NCBI GenBank assembly: GCA_017961965.1
Contig: JAGCWG010000157.1
Coordinates: forward strand, 1-6,750
Reading direction: 5' to 3'
Origin: Bacteroidaceae bacterium
GTDB lineage: Bacteria; Bacteroidota; Bacteroidia; Bacteroidales; Bacteroidaceae
DNA length: 6,750 bases
Numbering within the stretch: position 1 is the first letter of the stretch; every line of letters begins with the position of its first letter. This document shows, piece by piece, positions 1 through 6,750 of the stretch. The position numbers and the translations under genes are program-made. The notes below the pieces were generated by a model. That model was not told the DNA's origin. It made no database searches and saw nothing but the letters and a program-made list of their open reading frames with translations.

Positions 1-5
1 AAGAT

Positions 6-779
6 ATGAACAGAATAAACAAATTATTCCAGACAAAGTCTGAGAAGATACTTTCAATATACTTCTGTGCTGGACACCCAACACTTGAAGGTACAAGAGA
101 CACCATCAAGACCCTCGAGCAGAAGGGAGTGGATATGATTGAGATTGGTGTGCCATTCAGCGACCCTATGGCAGACGGCCCTGTCATTCAGGATGCTGCC
201 ACAAAGGCACTCCGCAATGGCATGACTCTGCGAAAGCTGTTTGCACAACTCGACGGCATTCGCTCTGAGGTCAACATTCCACTTATCCTCATGGGATATC
301 TCAATCCTATCATGCAGTTCGGATTCGAGAACTTCTGCAAGGAATGTGTTGCTAAAGGCATTGACGGAGTAATCATCCCAGACCTTCCATTCAAGGATTA
401 TCTTGAGGATTACAAGCCAATTGCCGACAAGTATGACATCCGCATCATCATGCTTATCACACCAGAGACAAGCGATGAGCGTATCCGTTTCATCGACGAA
501 CACACGGACGGATTCATCTACATGGTTTCATCTGCTGCAACAACGGGAGCACAGAAGGAGTTTGACGATGCAAAGCAAGCTTACTTCTCACGCATCAACG
601 CAATGGGACTCAGGAATCCTCGTATGATAGGCTTCGGCATCAGCAACAAGCAGACACTTGAGGCAGCACAGAGCAATGCAGCTGGAGCAATCATCGGCAG
701 CAAATTCGTCAACCTCATTGAGGAAACAGGCGATGCTGGCAAGGCTATGGATAAGCTGTATGAAGCATTGAAGCAGTAG
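6..779 (+). CDS. trpA: Tryptophan synthase alpha subunit
   Basis: TrpA cleaves indole-3-glycerol phosphate to indole and glyceraldehyde 3-phosphate; indole is channelled to TrpB, which condenses it with serine in the last step of tryptophan synthesis in the cytoplasm. The 257-residue protein is close to the usual length (268 in E. coli) and is a single TIM barrel. The signature [15 protein letters not shown] supplies the two catalytic acids, Glu46 and Asp57, with the same 11-residue spacing as Glu49 and Asp60 of E. coli. The mobile loop is seen as SSAATTGAQ near residue 180, and the phosphate-binding end as IGFGIS and GAIIGSKFV. The gene is complete: ATG at position 6 and TAG at 777-779. Only five bases precede it, so its ribosome-binding region and the upstream gene are not visible. 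In Bacteroidota trpA is commonly last in the trp operon, and the unrelated next gene after 110 bases fits that. I see no convincing terminator hairpin behind it. Confidence 0.97.
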   Translation: MNRINKLFQTKSEKILSIYFCAGHPTLEGTRDTIKTLEQKGVDMIEIGVPFSDPMADGPVIQDAATKALRNGMTLRKLFAQLDGIRSEVNIPLILMGYLNPIMQFGFENFCKECVAKGIDGVIIPDLPFKDYLEDYKPIADKYDIRIIMLITPETSDERIRFIDEHTDGFIYMVSSAATTGAQKEFDDAKQAYFSRINAMGLRNPRMIGFGISNKQTLEAAQSNAAGAIIGSKFVNLIEETGDAGKAMDKLYEALKQ

Positions 780-889
780 AAAGTCGATGACTCGGTAAAA
801 ACTTGACAACAAACAATAAACTTCAACAATAAAAAAATTAAACAAAACATTTAACCTGTCTCCCTTTATGGAGTTTGGTAAATAGTCGT

Positions 890-1993
890 ATGAAAAGATT
901 TTTACTTATCATTGCTATTTTAGCAATATGTCTGCCTAATATTGCACAGACAAAGAAAACAACAAGTAGTAAGACTGCCAAAAAGACAGTAGTTGTAGTA
1001 AAGAAGCCATCAACCACCAGCGCAAAGAAAGCGACTGACAAGAAAGATGCCGTCAAGAAAACTACCGAGACAAAGACAACAGCAAAGGAAACCAAGAAAG
1101 AAGTCGCAAAGGAAACAACACCAGCAGTTTCTACTGCCGTCAACTGTGGCTACCTCTGTAACCCACCATTGCCATATCTGCCATCTAAGCTGGATATTCT
1201 CTTTATCGGCAACTCATTTGCAATCGATACAAGTACTGCTTTACCAGAAATCCTCAATTGTCTTGGTCTCAGCAATGTAAACGTGTATGTTCTGTACAAG
1301 GGCGGATGCTCTATGAAAGAACATTACAACTACTACAAGAATGGCGACAAAGTGTACGAACTATGGCAATACAACATTAAGGGAGAGCAGAAACTGGAAT
1401 CTGCCACAAGCATCAACTATGTGATGTGCCGTTTCCCATACGATGTGGTTGTGTTCCAGCAATATTCACTCGACTCAGGCGACTACACGAGCTATGAGCC
1501 TTATCTCTCAAAGATTATTCAGGCTTACAACATCAACAAGATTGCTTCACGCACAACATTCGCATTCAACCAGACATGGTCATACAGCTCTAAGCACAAG
1601 AACATCGCCAAGTACAAGAATCCTGAGAACATGTACAAGAAGATATGCGAGTCAGTCAAGAAGATGAAAGCCGCATCAGGCATCGACGTCATCATCCCTT
1701 GCGGAACAGCCGTACAGAACGCACGTAATGTCTCTTCACTTGTAACTGACAACGAGTTCACTCGCGACAATCAGCACATCGACACATACATGGGTCGCTA
1801 CCTGCTTGCCTGCACCTTCTATGAGGCAATCATAGCACCATGTCTCGGACGAAATATCAGAGATGACTTCACCATCTACGGTAAGACAGGAACAAACAAC
1901 CAAGTCAATAACTCAAACCGAAGAATACTTCAAAATTGTGCTCGTCTTGCTGTTGCAAACAACTTTGAAGTATCTGAATTTATCGGAGAATAG
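890..1993 (+). CDS. Secreted DUF4886 (SGNH-hydrolase-like) protein with Lys/Thr-rich linker
   Basis: A 367-residue exported protein. Residues 1-20 form a signal peptide (KR, then a hydrophobic core, ending NIAQ) that signal peptidase I probably cleaves; there is no good lipobox. Residues 21 to about 80 are a low-complexity stretch dominated by Lys, Thr, Ala and Val. From about residue 100 the protein matches the DUF4886 family as I know it: the block I motif FIGNS with candidate nucleophile Ser109, Gly138-Gly139 in YKGGC, Gln190-Gln191 in VVFQQ, the stretch IIPCGTAVQNAR, and TRDNQH giving Asp293 and His296 of the DxxH block. This is the SGNH/GDSL hydrolase layout, so esterase or deacetylase activity on a glycan or other ester is plausible; the substrate is unknown. 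The start is the ATG at 890, which opens directly into the signal peptide. A TTG at 875 in the same frame would put four extra residues ahead of a second Met and is less likely. The upstream leader is AT-rich without a Shine-Dalgarno site at normal spacing. Confidence 0.85.
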   Translation: MKRFLLIIAILAICLPNIAQTKKTTSSKTAKKTVVVVKKPSTTSAKKATDKKDAVKKTTETKTTAKETKKEVAKETTPAVSTAVNCGYLCNPPLPYLPSKLDILFIGNSFAIDTSTALPEILNCLGLSNVNVYVLYKGGCSMKEHYNYYKNGDKVYELWQYNIKGEQKLESATSINYVMCRFPYDVVVFQQYSLDSGDYTSYEPYLSKIIQAYNINKIASRTTFAFNQTWSYSSKHKNIAKYKNPENMYKKICESVKKMKAASGIDVIIPCGTAVQNARNVSSLVTDNEFTRDNQHIDTYMGRYLLACTFYEAIIAPCLGRNIRDDFTIYGKTGTNNQVNNSNRRILQNCARLAVANNFEVSEFIGE

Positions 1994-2045
1994 TATAAAG
2001 GGCAAAAAATAATGTGCTAAAGAATGTATTTTGCAAATAATAATG

Positions 2046-2053
2046 TATCTTTG
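2046..2053 (+). promoter_or_regulatory. Bacteroidales-type -7 promoter element of the lnb-like gene
   Basis: TATCTTTG followed by CA matches the Bacteroides -7 consensus TAnnTTTG. Transcription would begin about 5-8 bases downstream, near 2058-2061, leaving a 5' leader of only some 11-14 bases before the ATG at 2072. The partner -33 element (TTTG about 19-21 bases upstream) is not well matched; the closest TTTG, at 2030-2033, is only 12 bases away. The element sits inside the reading frame of an earlier ATG at 2024, which argues against that earlier start. Confidence 0.6.
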
Positions 2054-2071
2054 CAAAAATTTATCCCTTTT

Positions 2072-3259
2072 ATGCAAGTTTTTTTACGATATATATACAC
2101 AATCTTGCTGTCCTTGCTCTGTTTCGATGGAGCAAGGGCAGATAATTTGCGTGTATCCCTTCTCACTTGCTCTCCTGGTACTGATGCGTATGCTCATTTC
2201 GGACATACAGCCATCCGTATCACTAACATGGACACTATGGAAGATGTCGTATATAACTATGGTTGTTTCGACTACAACTCCAACATGTTCGTATATAAGT
2301 TCATCAAGGGTGAGACGGATTACATACTCGGAGCTGAGCCGGCCAAGCTATTCTTCTACAGATACAGGGTTTATGGCATTGAAGTGATGGAGCAGGTACT
2401 CAATCTCTCCCAGAATGATGCTGAGAACATCCATGAACTCCTTGAGGAGAACCTCAAGCCTGAGAACATGGAATACAGATACAACTACTTGTACGACAAT
2501 TGTACGACAAGGGCAAGGGATGCCATCGAGAGAGCCATAACAGATGACATCATCTACAAGAAGAATCCTATCAAACTCACAGCACGACAGGAACTTCACG
2601 AGTCTTTGGAGAATGCACCTTGGTTGCGTTTCGGCATAGACCTCGTACTTGGAGAGAAACTTGACGACAAGAATTTCGACAAGCGACAACAGATGTTCAT
2701 CCCTGCACATTATGCAAACGAGCTTGACTCTGCATACATCGTACTTGAAGACGGAACTGAAGCACCACTTGTGTCATACAAGCAGATTATCCTTGATGCC
2801 AATCCTTCCTTGCAAGAACAAGCACCATTCATAACACCAATGCTTGTTTTCTTGCTCCTATTCATCTTCATAAGCGTCATAAGCATTTTCGACTTTACAA
2901 AGAAAAAAGTTACATACGGATTTGACATTGCAATCAGCCTCTTCCAAGGACTTGCAGGTATCATCGTGTCATTCCTCTACTTCTTCTCTGAACACCCAAC
3001 GGTTGACAGCAATTGGTTTGTCATCATCCTCAATCCGCTCTACTTGCTCTATGCCATCTATCTGACATATTGCATGCGAAAGAATAAGGAAAACAGATTT
3101 GCAGCAGTCAATATGGCAGTATGTGGCATATTCTTCATGCTCATTTTTGTCATAAAACAAGATATTCAGGCAGAAGCAATCATAATGGCAAGCACTTTGC
3201 TGTTAAGAGCAATATCTGTACATATTATAGAATATAGAAACAACAGAAAAAAGAACTAA
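2072..3259 (+). CDS. lnb: Lnb-family (DUF4105) lipoprotein N-acyltransferase, inner membrane
   Basis: Likely the enzyme that adds the amide-linked third acyl chain to the N-terminal cysteine of lipoproteins, replacing Lnt in Bacteroidota; DUF4105 was reported as Lnb in Bacteroides thetaiotaomicron (BT4364, from memory). The 395-residue protein has a signal segment (residues 1-23, ending GARA), a periplasmic domain to about 250, and five predicted membrane helices near 256-275, 286-305, 315-334, 343-361 and 367-386. The periplasmic domain carries CSPGTDAYAHFGHTAIRI (His42, His45) and YNYLYDNCTTRARD (Cys144). This His/Cys arrangement resembles NlpC/P60 and LRAT acyltransferase folds, so Cys144 is a candidate acyl-enzyme nucleophile; that is inference. 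The SEHPTVDSNW...LNPL stretch between helices 2 and 3 fits my memory of the family. The ATG at 2072 is chosen over an in-frame ATG at 2024 because it begins the signal peptide and lies downstream of the promoter element. The next gene starts four bases after its stop, implying co-transcription. Confidence 0.8.
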   Translation: MQVFLRYIYTILLSLLCFDGARADNLRVSLLTCSPGTDAYAHFGHTAIRITNMDTMEDVVYNYGCFDYNSNMFVYKFIKGETDYILGAEPAKLFFYRYRVYGIEVMEQVLNLSQNDAENIHELLEENLKPENMEYRYNYLYDNCTTRARDAIERAITDDIIYKKNPIKLTARQELHESLENAPWLRFGIDLVLGEKLDDKNFDKRQQMFIPAHYANELDSAYIVLEDGTEAPLVSYKQIILDANPSLQEQAPFITPMLVFLLLFIFISVISIFDFTKKKVTYGFDIAISLFQGLAGIIVSFLYFFSEHPTVDSNWFVIILNPLYLLYAIYLTYCMRKNKENRFAAVNMAVCGIFFMLIFVIKQDIQAEAIIMASTLLLRAISVHIIEYRNNRKKN

Positions 3260-3263
3260 CTAA

Positions 3264-4832
3264 ATGCGTTTACTGACAACAATCATTGCAACTGTAGCTT
3301 TCTCCAGTGCGATGGCACAATCGAATAACGAGGTGCCACGCCTTGTTGTTGGTATAACCATAGATAATCTCCGTACGGATTATCTCAATGCATTCGCCCC
3401 ACTCTATGGGGAGAAAGGTTTCAAGAAACTACTTACAGAAGGACAGGTCTATTCCAATGTACAATATCCATCCAAGGGTATTGACCGAGCATCTGCAATA
3501 GCAACTATAGCTACGGGAAGTGCACCATACAATCACGGAATCATTGCAAATGAATGGCTTGACCGCTCTTCTCTATCCAAGAAGTTCTGCGTAGATGACA
3601 AAGAATGGCAGGGAATAGAGACAAAGGATTGCTCTTCGCCTAAGAACCTTCTCGTAAGCACAATAGGCGACGAACTGAAGGTAGCGACAAGTGGCAAATG
3701 TCTCGTATATTCTGCTGCACCAAACAGAGAGGCTGCAATCCTCGCAGCAGGTCATGCAGCCGACTGGGCAATATGGATTGACTCAGAGACAGGTACATGG
3801 GCTGGAACATCTTATTATGGAAGCGCACCATCATGGATGAAGTTCCTCCACACAACCAATGCCACATCAGTCATCGAAAATCTCGTATGGGAACCTCTGA
3901 ACAGCTATATTGGAACATACAACTATTATCTCACATCTGTTCAGAAATCCTTCAAGCATAAGTTCAACGACAAGGACCTCAAGGGCAATATTGAGTCATT
4001 CAAGCATAGTGCTCTTATAAACGAGGAAATCACCAAGGCTGCACGTTCTTTCCTCACGAGTGGAAACGCAGGACTTGACCTTGTCACCGACTATATATCA
4101 GTCTGCTACTATGCAGGCAACTATAATGACCTGCCTCTTTCAGAAACAACTACAGAGTTACAGGACACATACGCCAGACTGGACAAGGAGATTGCCAAAC
4201 TCCTCAGTGAGATTGACATGCTCGTGGGACTTGACAAGGTACTTATCTACCTCACATCAACAGGTTACGAGAACGTACAGGAAGACCCAGCACTCTCACA
4301 GTTCCGTGTTCCATCTGGCAATTTCACCATCAACCGTTGTGCTGCTCTCCTCAACATGTACCTCTCAGCTATGTACGGCAGAGGACAGTATGTAGATGGC
4401 TACTTCGATGCACAGATATATCTCAATCATCAGTTACTCGAACAGAAGCAGTTACGACTCAATGATGTTTTATCCAACTGTGAAGACTTCCTTTTCCGCT
4501 TTGAAGGTGTAGGAGATGTATATACATCACAACGACTTACACAAGGAGCATGGTCACAGGGTATCGGCAGCATACGCAACGGCTATAATGCCAAGTGTTC
4601 AGGCGACATCATCATCAAGCCTGCCCCAGGTTGGAAACTGGTGGATGAAGACAGAAGAACAAGCAAACTCCAACGTGAGTCGTTCTTTGAATTTCCTCTG
4701 ATATTCTTTGGTAACAAAATAAAGGCAGAAAAGGTGCAGACGCCAGTAACAACAGACTGCATAGCACCTACAATTGCGCATCATATAAGAATAAGGGCAC
4801 CTAACGCCTGCAATACTGCCCCACTCTTCTAA
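3264..4832 (+). CDS. Secreted alkaline phosphatase superfamily protein, PafA-like, probably catalytically inactive
   Basis: A 522-residue exported protein with a signal peptide (residues 1-19, ending AMAQ). It resembles the PafA/type I phosphodiesterase group throughout: RLVVGITIDNLRTDYL near the N-terminus, GSAPYNHGIIANEW (86-98), KNLLVSTIGDELKVAT (127-142), AAILAAGH (157-164), LQDTYARLD (299-307) and FPLIFFG followed by IAPT near the C-terminus. Aligned by eye to PafA as I recall it, Asp34 (PafA Asp38) and Asn96 (Asn100) are kept. The nucleophile Thr79 is Arg75. The zinc ligands Asp305, His309, Asp352, His353 and His486 become Asn286, Leu290, Thr333, Gly334 and Ser467. Lys162 and Arg164 become Asn154 and Glu156. 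The reading frame is intact with normal codons, so the gene is not decaying; a binding, scaffolding or regulatory role in the periplasm is more likely than hydrolysis. It starts four bases after the lnb-like gene and probably shares its transcript. Automatic annotation would call it an alkaline phosphatase, which I think is misleading. Confidence 0.85.
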   Translation: MRLLTTIIATVAFSSAMAQSNNEVPRLVVGITIDNLRTDYLNAFAPLYGEKGFKKLLTEGQVYSNVQYPSKGIDRASAIATIATGSAPYNHGIIANEWLDRSSLSKKFCVDDKEWQGIETKDCSSPKNLLVSTIGDELKVATSGKCLVYSAAPNREAAILAAGHAADWAIWIDSETGTWAGTSYYGSAPSWMKFLHTTNATSVIENLVWEPLNSYIGTYNYYLTSVQKSFKHKFNDKDLKGNIESFKHSALINEEITKAARSFLTSGNAGLDLVTDYISVCYYAGNYNDLPLSETTTELQDTYARLDKEIAKLLSEIDMLVGLDKVLIYLTSTGYENVQEDPALSQFRVPSGNFTINRCAALLNMYLSAMYGRGQYVDGYFDAQIYLNHQLLEQKQLRLNDVLSNCEDFLFRFEGVGDVYTSQRLTQGAWSQGIGSIRNGYNAKCSGDIIIKPAPGWKLVDEDRRTSKLQRESFFEFPLIFFGNKIKAEKVQTPVTTDCIAPTIAHHIRIRAPNACNTAPLF

Positions 4833-4842
4833 AGAGACAAAA

Positions 4843-4869
4843 AAACTATAAGACATAGAGAAACTATAA
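4843..4869 (+). repeat. Short direct repeat AAACTATAA in the secA leader
   Basis: AAACTATAA occurs at 4843-4851 and again at 4861-4869, an 18-base period with a 9-base spacer. It lies in the 93-base AT-rich gap between the phosphatase-like gene and secA, 57-83 bases before the secA start. It could be a protein-binding site or simply a chance result of A/T-rich sequence. No Bacteroidales TAnnTTTG element and no terminator hairpin were found in this gap. Confidence 0.3.
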
Positions 4870-4925
4870 TAAATAGTCGATCTAAAGAAAGAAATAATTA
4901 ATCAAGAATAAAACAAAACAAATAT

Positions 4926-6750
4926 ATGGCATTTAACTTAAACGCATTTTTGTCAAGTCTATTCGGCAACAAGGCTTCCCGCGACTACAAGGAGATTAAG
5001 CCTATCGTTGACCAGATTCTTGCAATAGAGCCACAGATTCAGGCACTCTCTAATGATGAGCTTCGTGCCAAGGTGGACGAAATCAAGGCATATCTTCAGG
5101 ATTCTGTTAAGGAATACCGTGACAAGATAGCTGAACTTAATGAGACAATTCAGAAGACAGACATCGACCGTCGTCAGCCTCTCTTCAATCAGATAGACAA
5201 GATTGAGAAGGACATCCTCGACAAGTTTGAGGAAGGACTCACAGAGGTTCTCCCTACTGTCTTCGCAATAGTAAAGGACACAGCACGTCGTTTTGCACAG
5301 AGCGAAAACGGTACAGTCATTGTAAAGGCAACAGACTTTGACCGTCAGCTTGCTGCAGAAGGTCGTGACTTCGTAGAAATTGATGGTGACAACGCTATAT
5401 GGCACAACCACTGGGTAGCAGGAGGTAACGACACAGTATGGAACATGATTCACTACAACGTTCAGCTCTTCGGTGGTATTGTACTCCATCAGGGTAAGAT
5501 TGCCGAGATGGCTACAGGTGAAGGTAAGACACTTGTGGGTACACTCCCTATCTTCCTCAACGCCCTCACACGCAACGGTGTTCACGTCGTAACTGTAAAC
5601 GACTACCTCGCTAAGCGTGACTCTGAGTGGATGGGTCCTCTCTTTATGTTCCACGGTCTCTCTGTTGATTGTATCGACAAGCACCAGCCAAACTCTGACG
5701 CACGTCGTCGTGCTTATCAGGCTGATATCACTTACGGTACAAACAACGAGTTCGGTTTCGACTACCTCCGTGATAACATGACAATGGATCCAAGTGAGCT
5801 TGTACAGCGTGAGCACAACTTTGCCATTGTCGATGAGGTTGACTCTGTCCTTATCGATGACGCACGTACACCTCTTATCATTTCTGGTCCTGTACCAAAG
5901 GGTGACGACCAGATGTTTGAGCAGTACTGCCCTATCGTTGAGCAACTCGTAGAGGCACAGCGCAAGCTTACCCAGAACTACCTCACAGAGGCAAAGAAGA
6001 ACATCGAGAGCGAGGACAAGCAGGCTGTTGTTGACGGCTTCCTCTCACTCTTCCGTGCCTACAAGGGTATGCCAAAGAACAACGCCCTCGTTAAGTATCT
6101 CTCACAGCCAGGTATCAAGACAGGACTTCTCCAGACAGAGGAAATCTACATGGAGAACAACAACCGTCGTATGCCAGAGGCTACTGACCCACTCTTCTTC
6201 GTTGTTGACGAGAAATTGAAGTCAGTTGAGATGACAGACAAGGGTAACCAACTTATCGCAAGCATCGTAAAGGACGACAACTTCTTCGTCCTCCCAGATA
6301 TCACATCACAGCTTTCAGAACTTGAGTCAAAGAACCTTCCTGAGGAGGAGAAAATCGCTCAGAAGGATGCGCTCATGCAGGATTATGCAATCAAGGCTGA
6401 GCGTGTTCATACCATCCAACAGCTTCTCAAAGCATACACAATGTTCATCAAGGACGACGATTATGTCGTAATGGACGGACAGGTTAAGATTGTCGATGAG
6501 CAGACAGGTCGTATCATGGATGGTCGTCGTTGGTCTGACGGTCTCCATCAGGCAGTTGAAGCTAAGGAGCGCGTAAAGGTAGAGGCAGCTACACAGACAT
6601 TTGCCACTATCACTCTCCAGAACTACTTCCGTATGTACCACAAACTCTCAGGTATGACAGGTACAGCCATCACAGAGGCAGGTGAGTTCTGGGACATCTA
6701 CAAACTCGATGTAGTTGAGATTCCAACTAACCGTCCTATCGCACGTAAGG
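4926..6750 (+). CDS. secA: Preprotein translocase ATPase SecA (3' end outside window)
   Basis: SecA is the cytoplasmic motor that drives unfolded preproteins through SecYEG using ATP. The first 608 codons are present with no stop before the window ends; the remainder lies to the right. The start is the ATG at 4926 ([14 protein letters not shown]), preceded by an A-rich leader without a Shine-Dalgarno site. Visible landmarks are the Q-motif region LHQGKIAEM (Gln189), Walker A MATGEGKT (Lys201, Thr202), [33 protein letters not shown], Walker [20 protein letters not shown] (Asp303, Glu304), the preprotein cross-linking domain from about 322, and [16 protein letters not shown] and IPTNRPIAR entering the second nucleotide-binding domain. 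The Walker A lysine is at 201 compared with 108 in E. coli, so about 93 residues are inserted before it, mainly around 59-100 and 125-172. Long SecA forms of this kind are known in Bacteroidota. Arginine codons are almost all CGT (25 of 28 counted, none AGA or CGA), as expected for a highly expressed gene and unlike the gene upstream. Confidence 0.97.
   Translation, partial: MAFNLNAFLSSLFGNKASRDYKEIKPIVDQILAIEPQIQALSNDELRAKVDEIKAYLQDSVKEYRDKIAELNETIQKTDIDRRQPLFNQIDKIEKDILDKFEEGLTEVLPTVFAIVKDTARRFAQSENGTVIVKATDFDRQLAAEGRDFVEIDGDNAIWHNHWVAGGNDTVWNMIHYNVQLFGGIVLHQGKIAEMATGEGKTLVGTLPIFLNALTRNGVHVVTVNDYLAKRDSEWMGPLFMFHGLSVDCIDKHQPNSDARRRAYQADITYGTNNEFGFDYLRDNMTMDPSELVQREHNFAIVDEVDSVLIDDARTPLIISGPVPKGDDQMFEQYCPIVEQLVEAQRKLTQNYLTEAKKNIESEDKQAVVDGFLSLFRAYKGMPKNNALVKYLSQPGIKTGLLQTEEIYMENNNRRMPEATDPLFFVVDEKLKSVEMTDKGNQLIASIVKDDNFFVLPDITSQLSELESKNLPEEEKIAQKDALMQDYAIKAERVHTIQQLLKAYTMFIKDDDYVVMDGQVKIVDEQTGRIMDGRRWSDGLHQAVEAKERVKVEAATQTFATITLQNYFRMYHKLSGMTGTAITEAGEFWDIYKLDVVEIPTNRPIARK

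Noticed and set aside
803..831. TTGACA at 803-808 resembling a sigma-70 -35 box ahead of the DUF4886 gene
   Set aside because: Bacteroidota do not use the E. coli -35/-10 consensus, and no good -10 lies at 17 bases. No TAnnTTTG element was found in this gap either.
860..873. Possible hairpin CTCC-CTTTAT-GGAG before the DUF4886 gene
   Set aside because: The stem is only four base pairs and does not extend, and no T-run follows, so it is neither a credible terminator nor a riboswitch.
838..1143. Reverse-strand open frame of 101 codons with a hydrophobic product
   Set aside because: It is the antisense of the Lys/Thr-rich linker; AAG/AAA and ACA codons read backwards give Phe/Leu/Val, producing a false membrane-like protein.
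1997..2070. AAAGGG at 1997-2002 and CCCTTT at 2065-2070 as an inverted repeat flanking the promoter
   Set aside because: Six bases with a 62-base loop is close to chance expectation, and the flanking match is broken by an extra T.
4702..4710. TATTCTTTG near the end of the phosphatase-like gene as a secA promoter
   Set aside because: The spacing between TA and TTTG is one base too long for the consensus, and it lies in coding sequence more than 200 bases before secA.
4865..4870. TATAAT in the secA leader
   Set aside because: This is the E. coli -10 consensus, not the Bacteroidota one, and is expected by chance in A/T-rich sequence.
4959..5945. Reverse-strand open frame of 328 codons inside secA
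   Set aside because: It lies wholly antisense to a clear SecA sequence. Its openness is explained by the biased codons of secA, and its product is Cys/Val/Leu-rich without recognisable motifs.

Overview
The window looks like chromosomal core DNA of a Bacteroidota member, most likely Prevotella-like Bacteroidales. The evidence is a long SecA with N-terminal insertions of the kind found in this phylum, AT-rich leaders without Shine-Dalgarno sites, a Bacteroidales-type -7 promoter element (TATCTTTG), and two gene families typical of the phylum (DUF4886 and DUF4105/Lnb). There are five protein-coding genes, all on the + strand. I see no RNA genes, mobile elements or CRISPR arrays.

Layout: trpA (6-779) encodes the alpha subunit of tryptophan synthase and is probably the last gene of a trp operon entering from the left. 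After a 110-base AT-rich gap comes a secreted SGNH-hydrolase-like DUF4886 protein (890-1993) with a Lys/Thr/Ala-rich linker after its signal peptide. A 78-base gap then carries a clear promoter element just before a membrane protein of the Lnb family (2072-3259), recently described as the lipoprotein N-acyltransferase of Bacteroides. Only four bases later starts a secreted alkaline-phosphatase-superfamily protein (3264-4832). After a 93-base AT-rich leader, secA (4926 onward) runs off the right edge.

The most notable result is the phosphatase-like gene. Aligned by eye to PafA of Elizabethkingia/Chryseobacterium meningosepticum, it keeps the fold landmarks but has lost five of six zinc ligands, the catalytic threonine and two of the three phosphate-contacting residues. 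It therefore looks like a pseudoenzyme. Its tight coupling to lnb, and the closeness of secA, suggest an envelope-biogenesis neighbourhood: SecA exports pre-lipoproteins, Lnb would add their third acyl chain, and the pseudophosphatase is a candidate partner of unknown role. That functional link is inference; the gene order and residue losses can be read from the sequence, with the alignment based on recalled PafA sequence.
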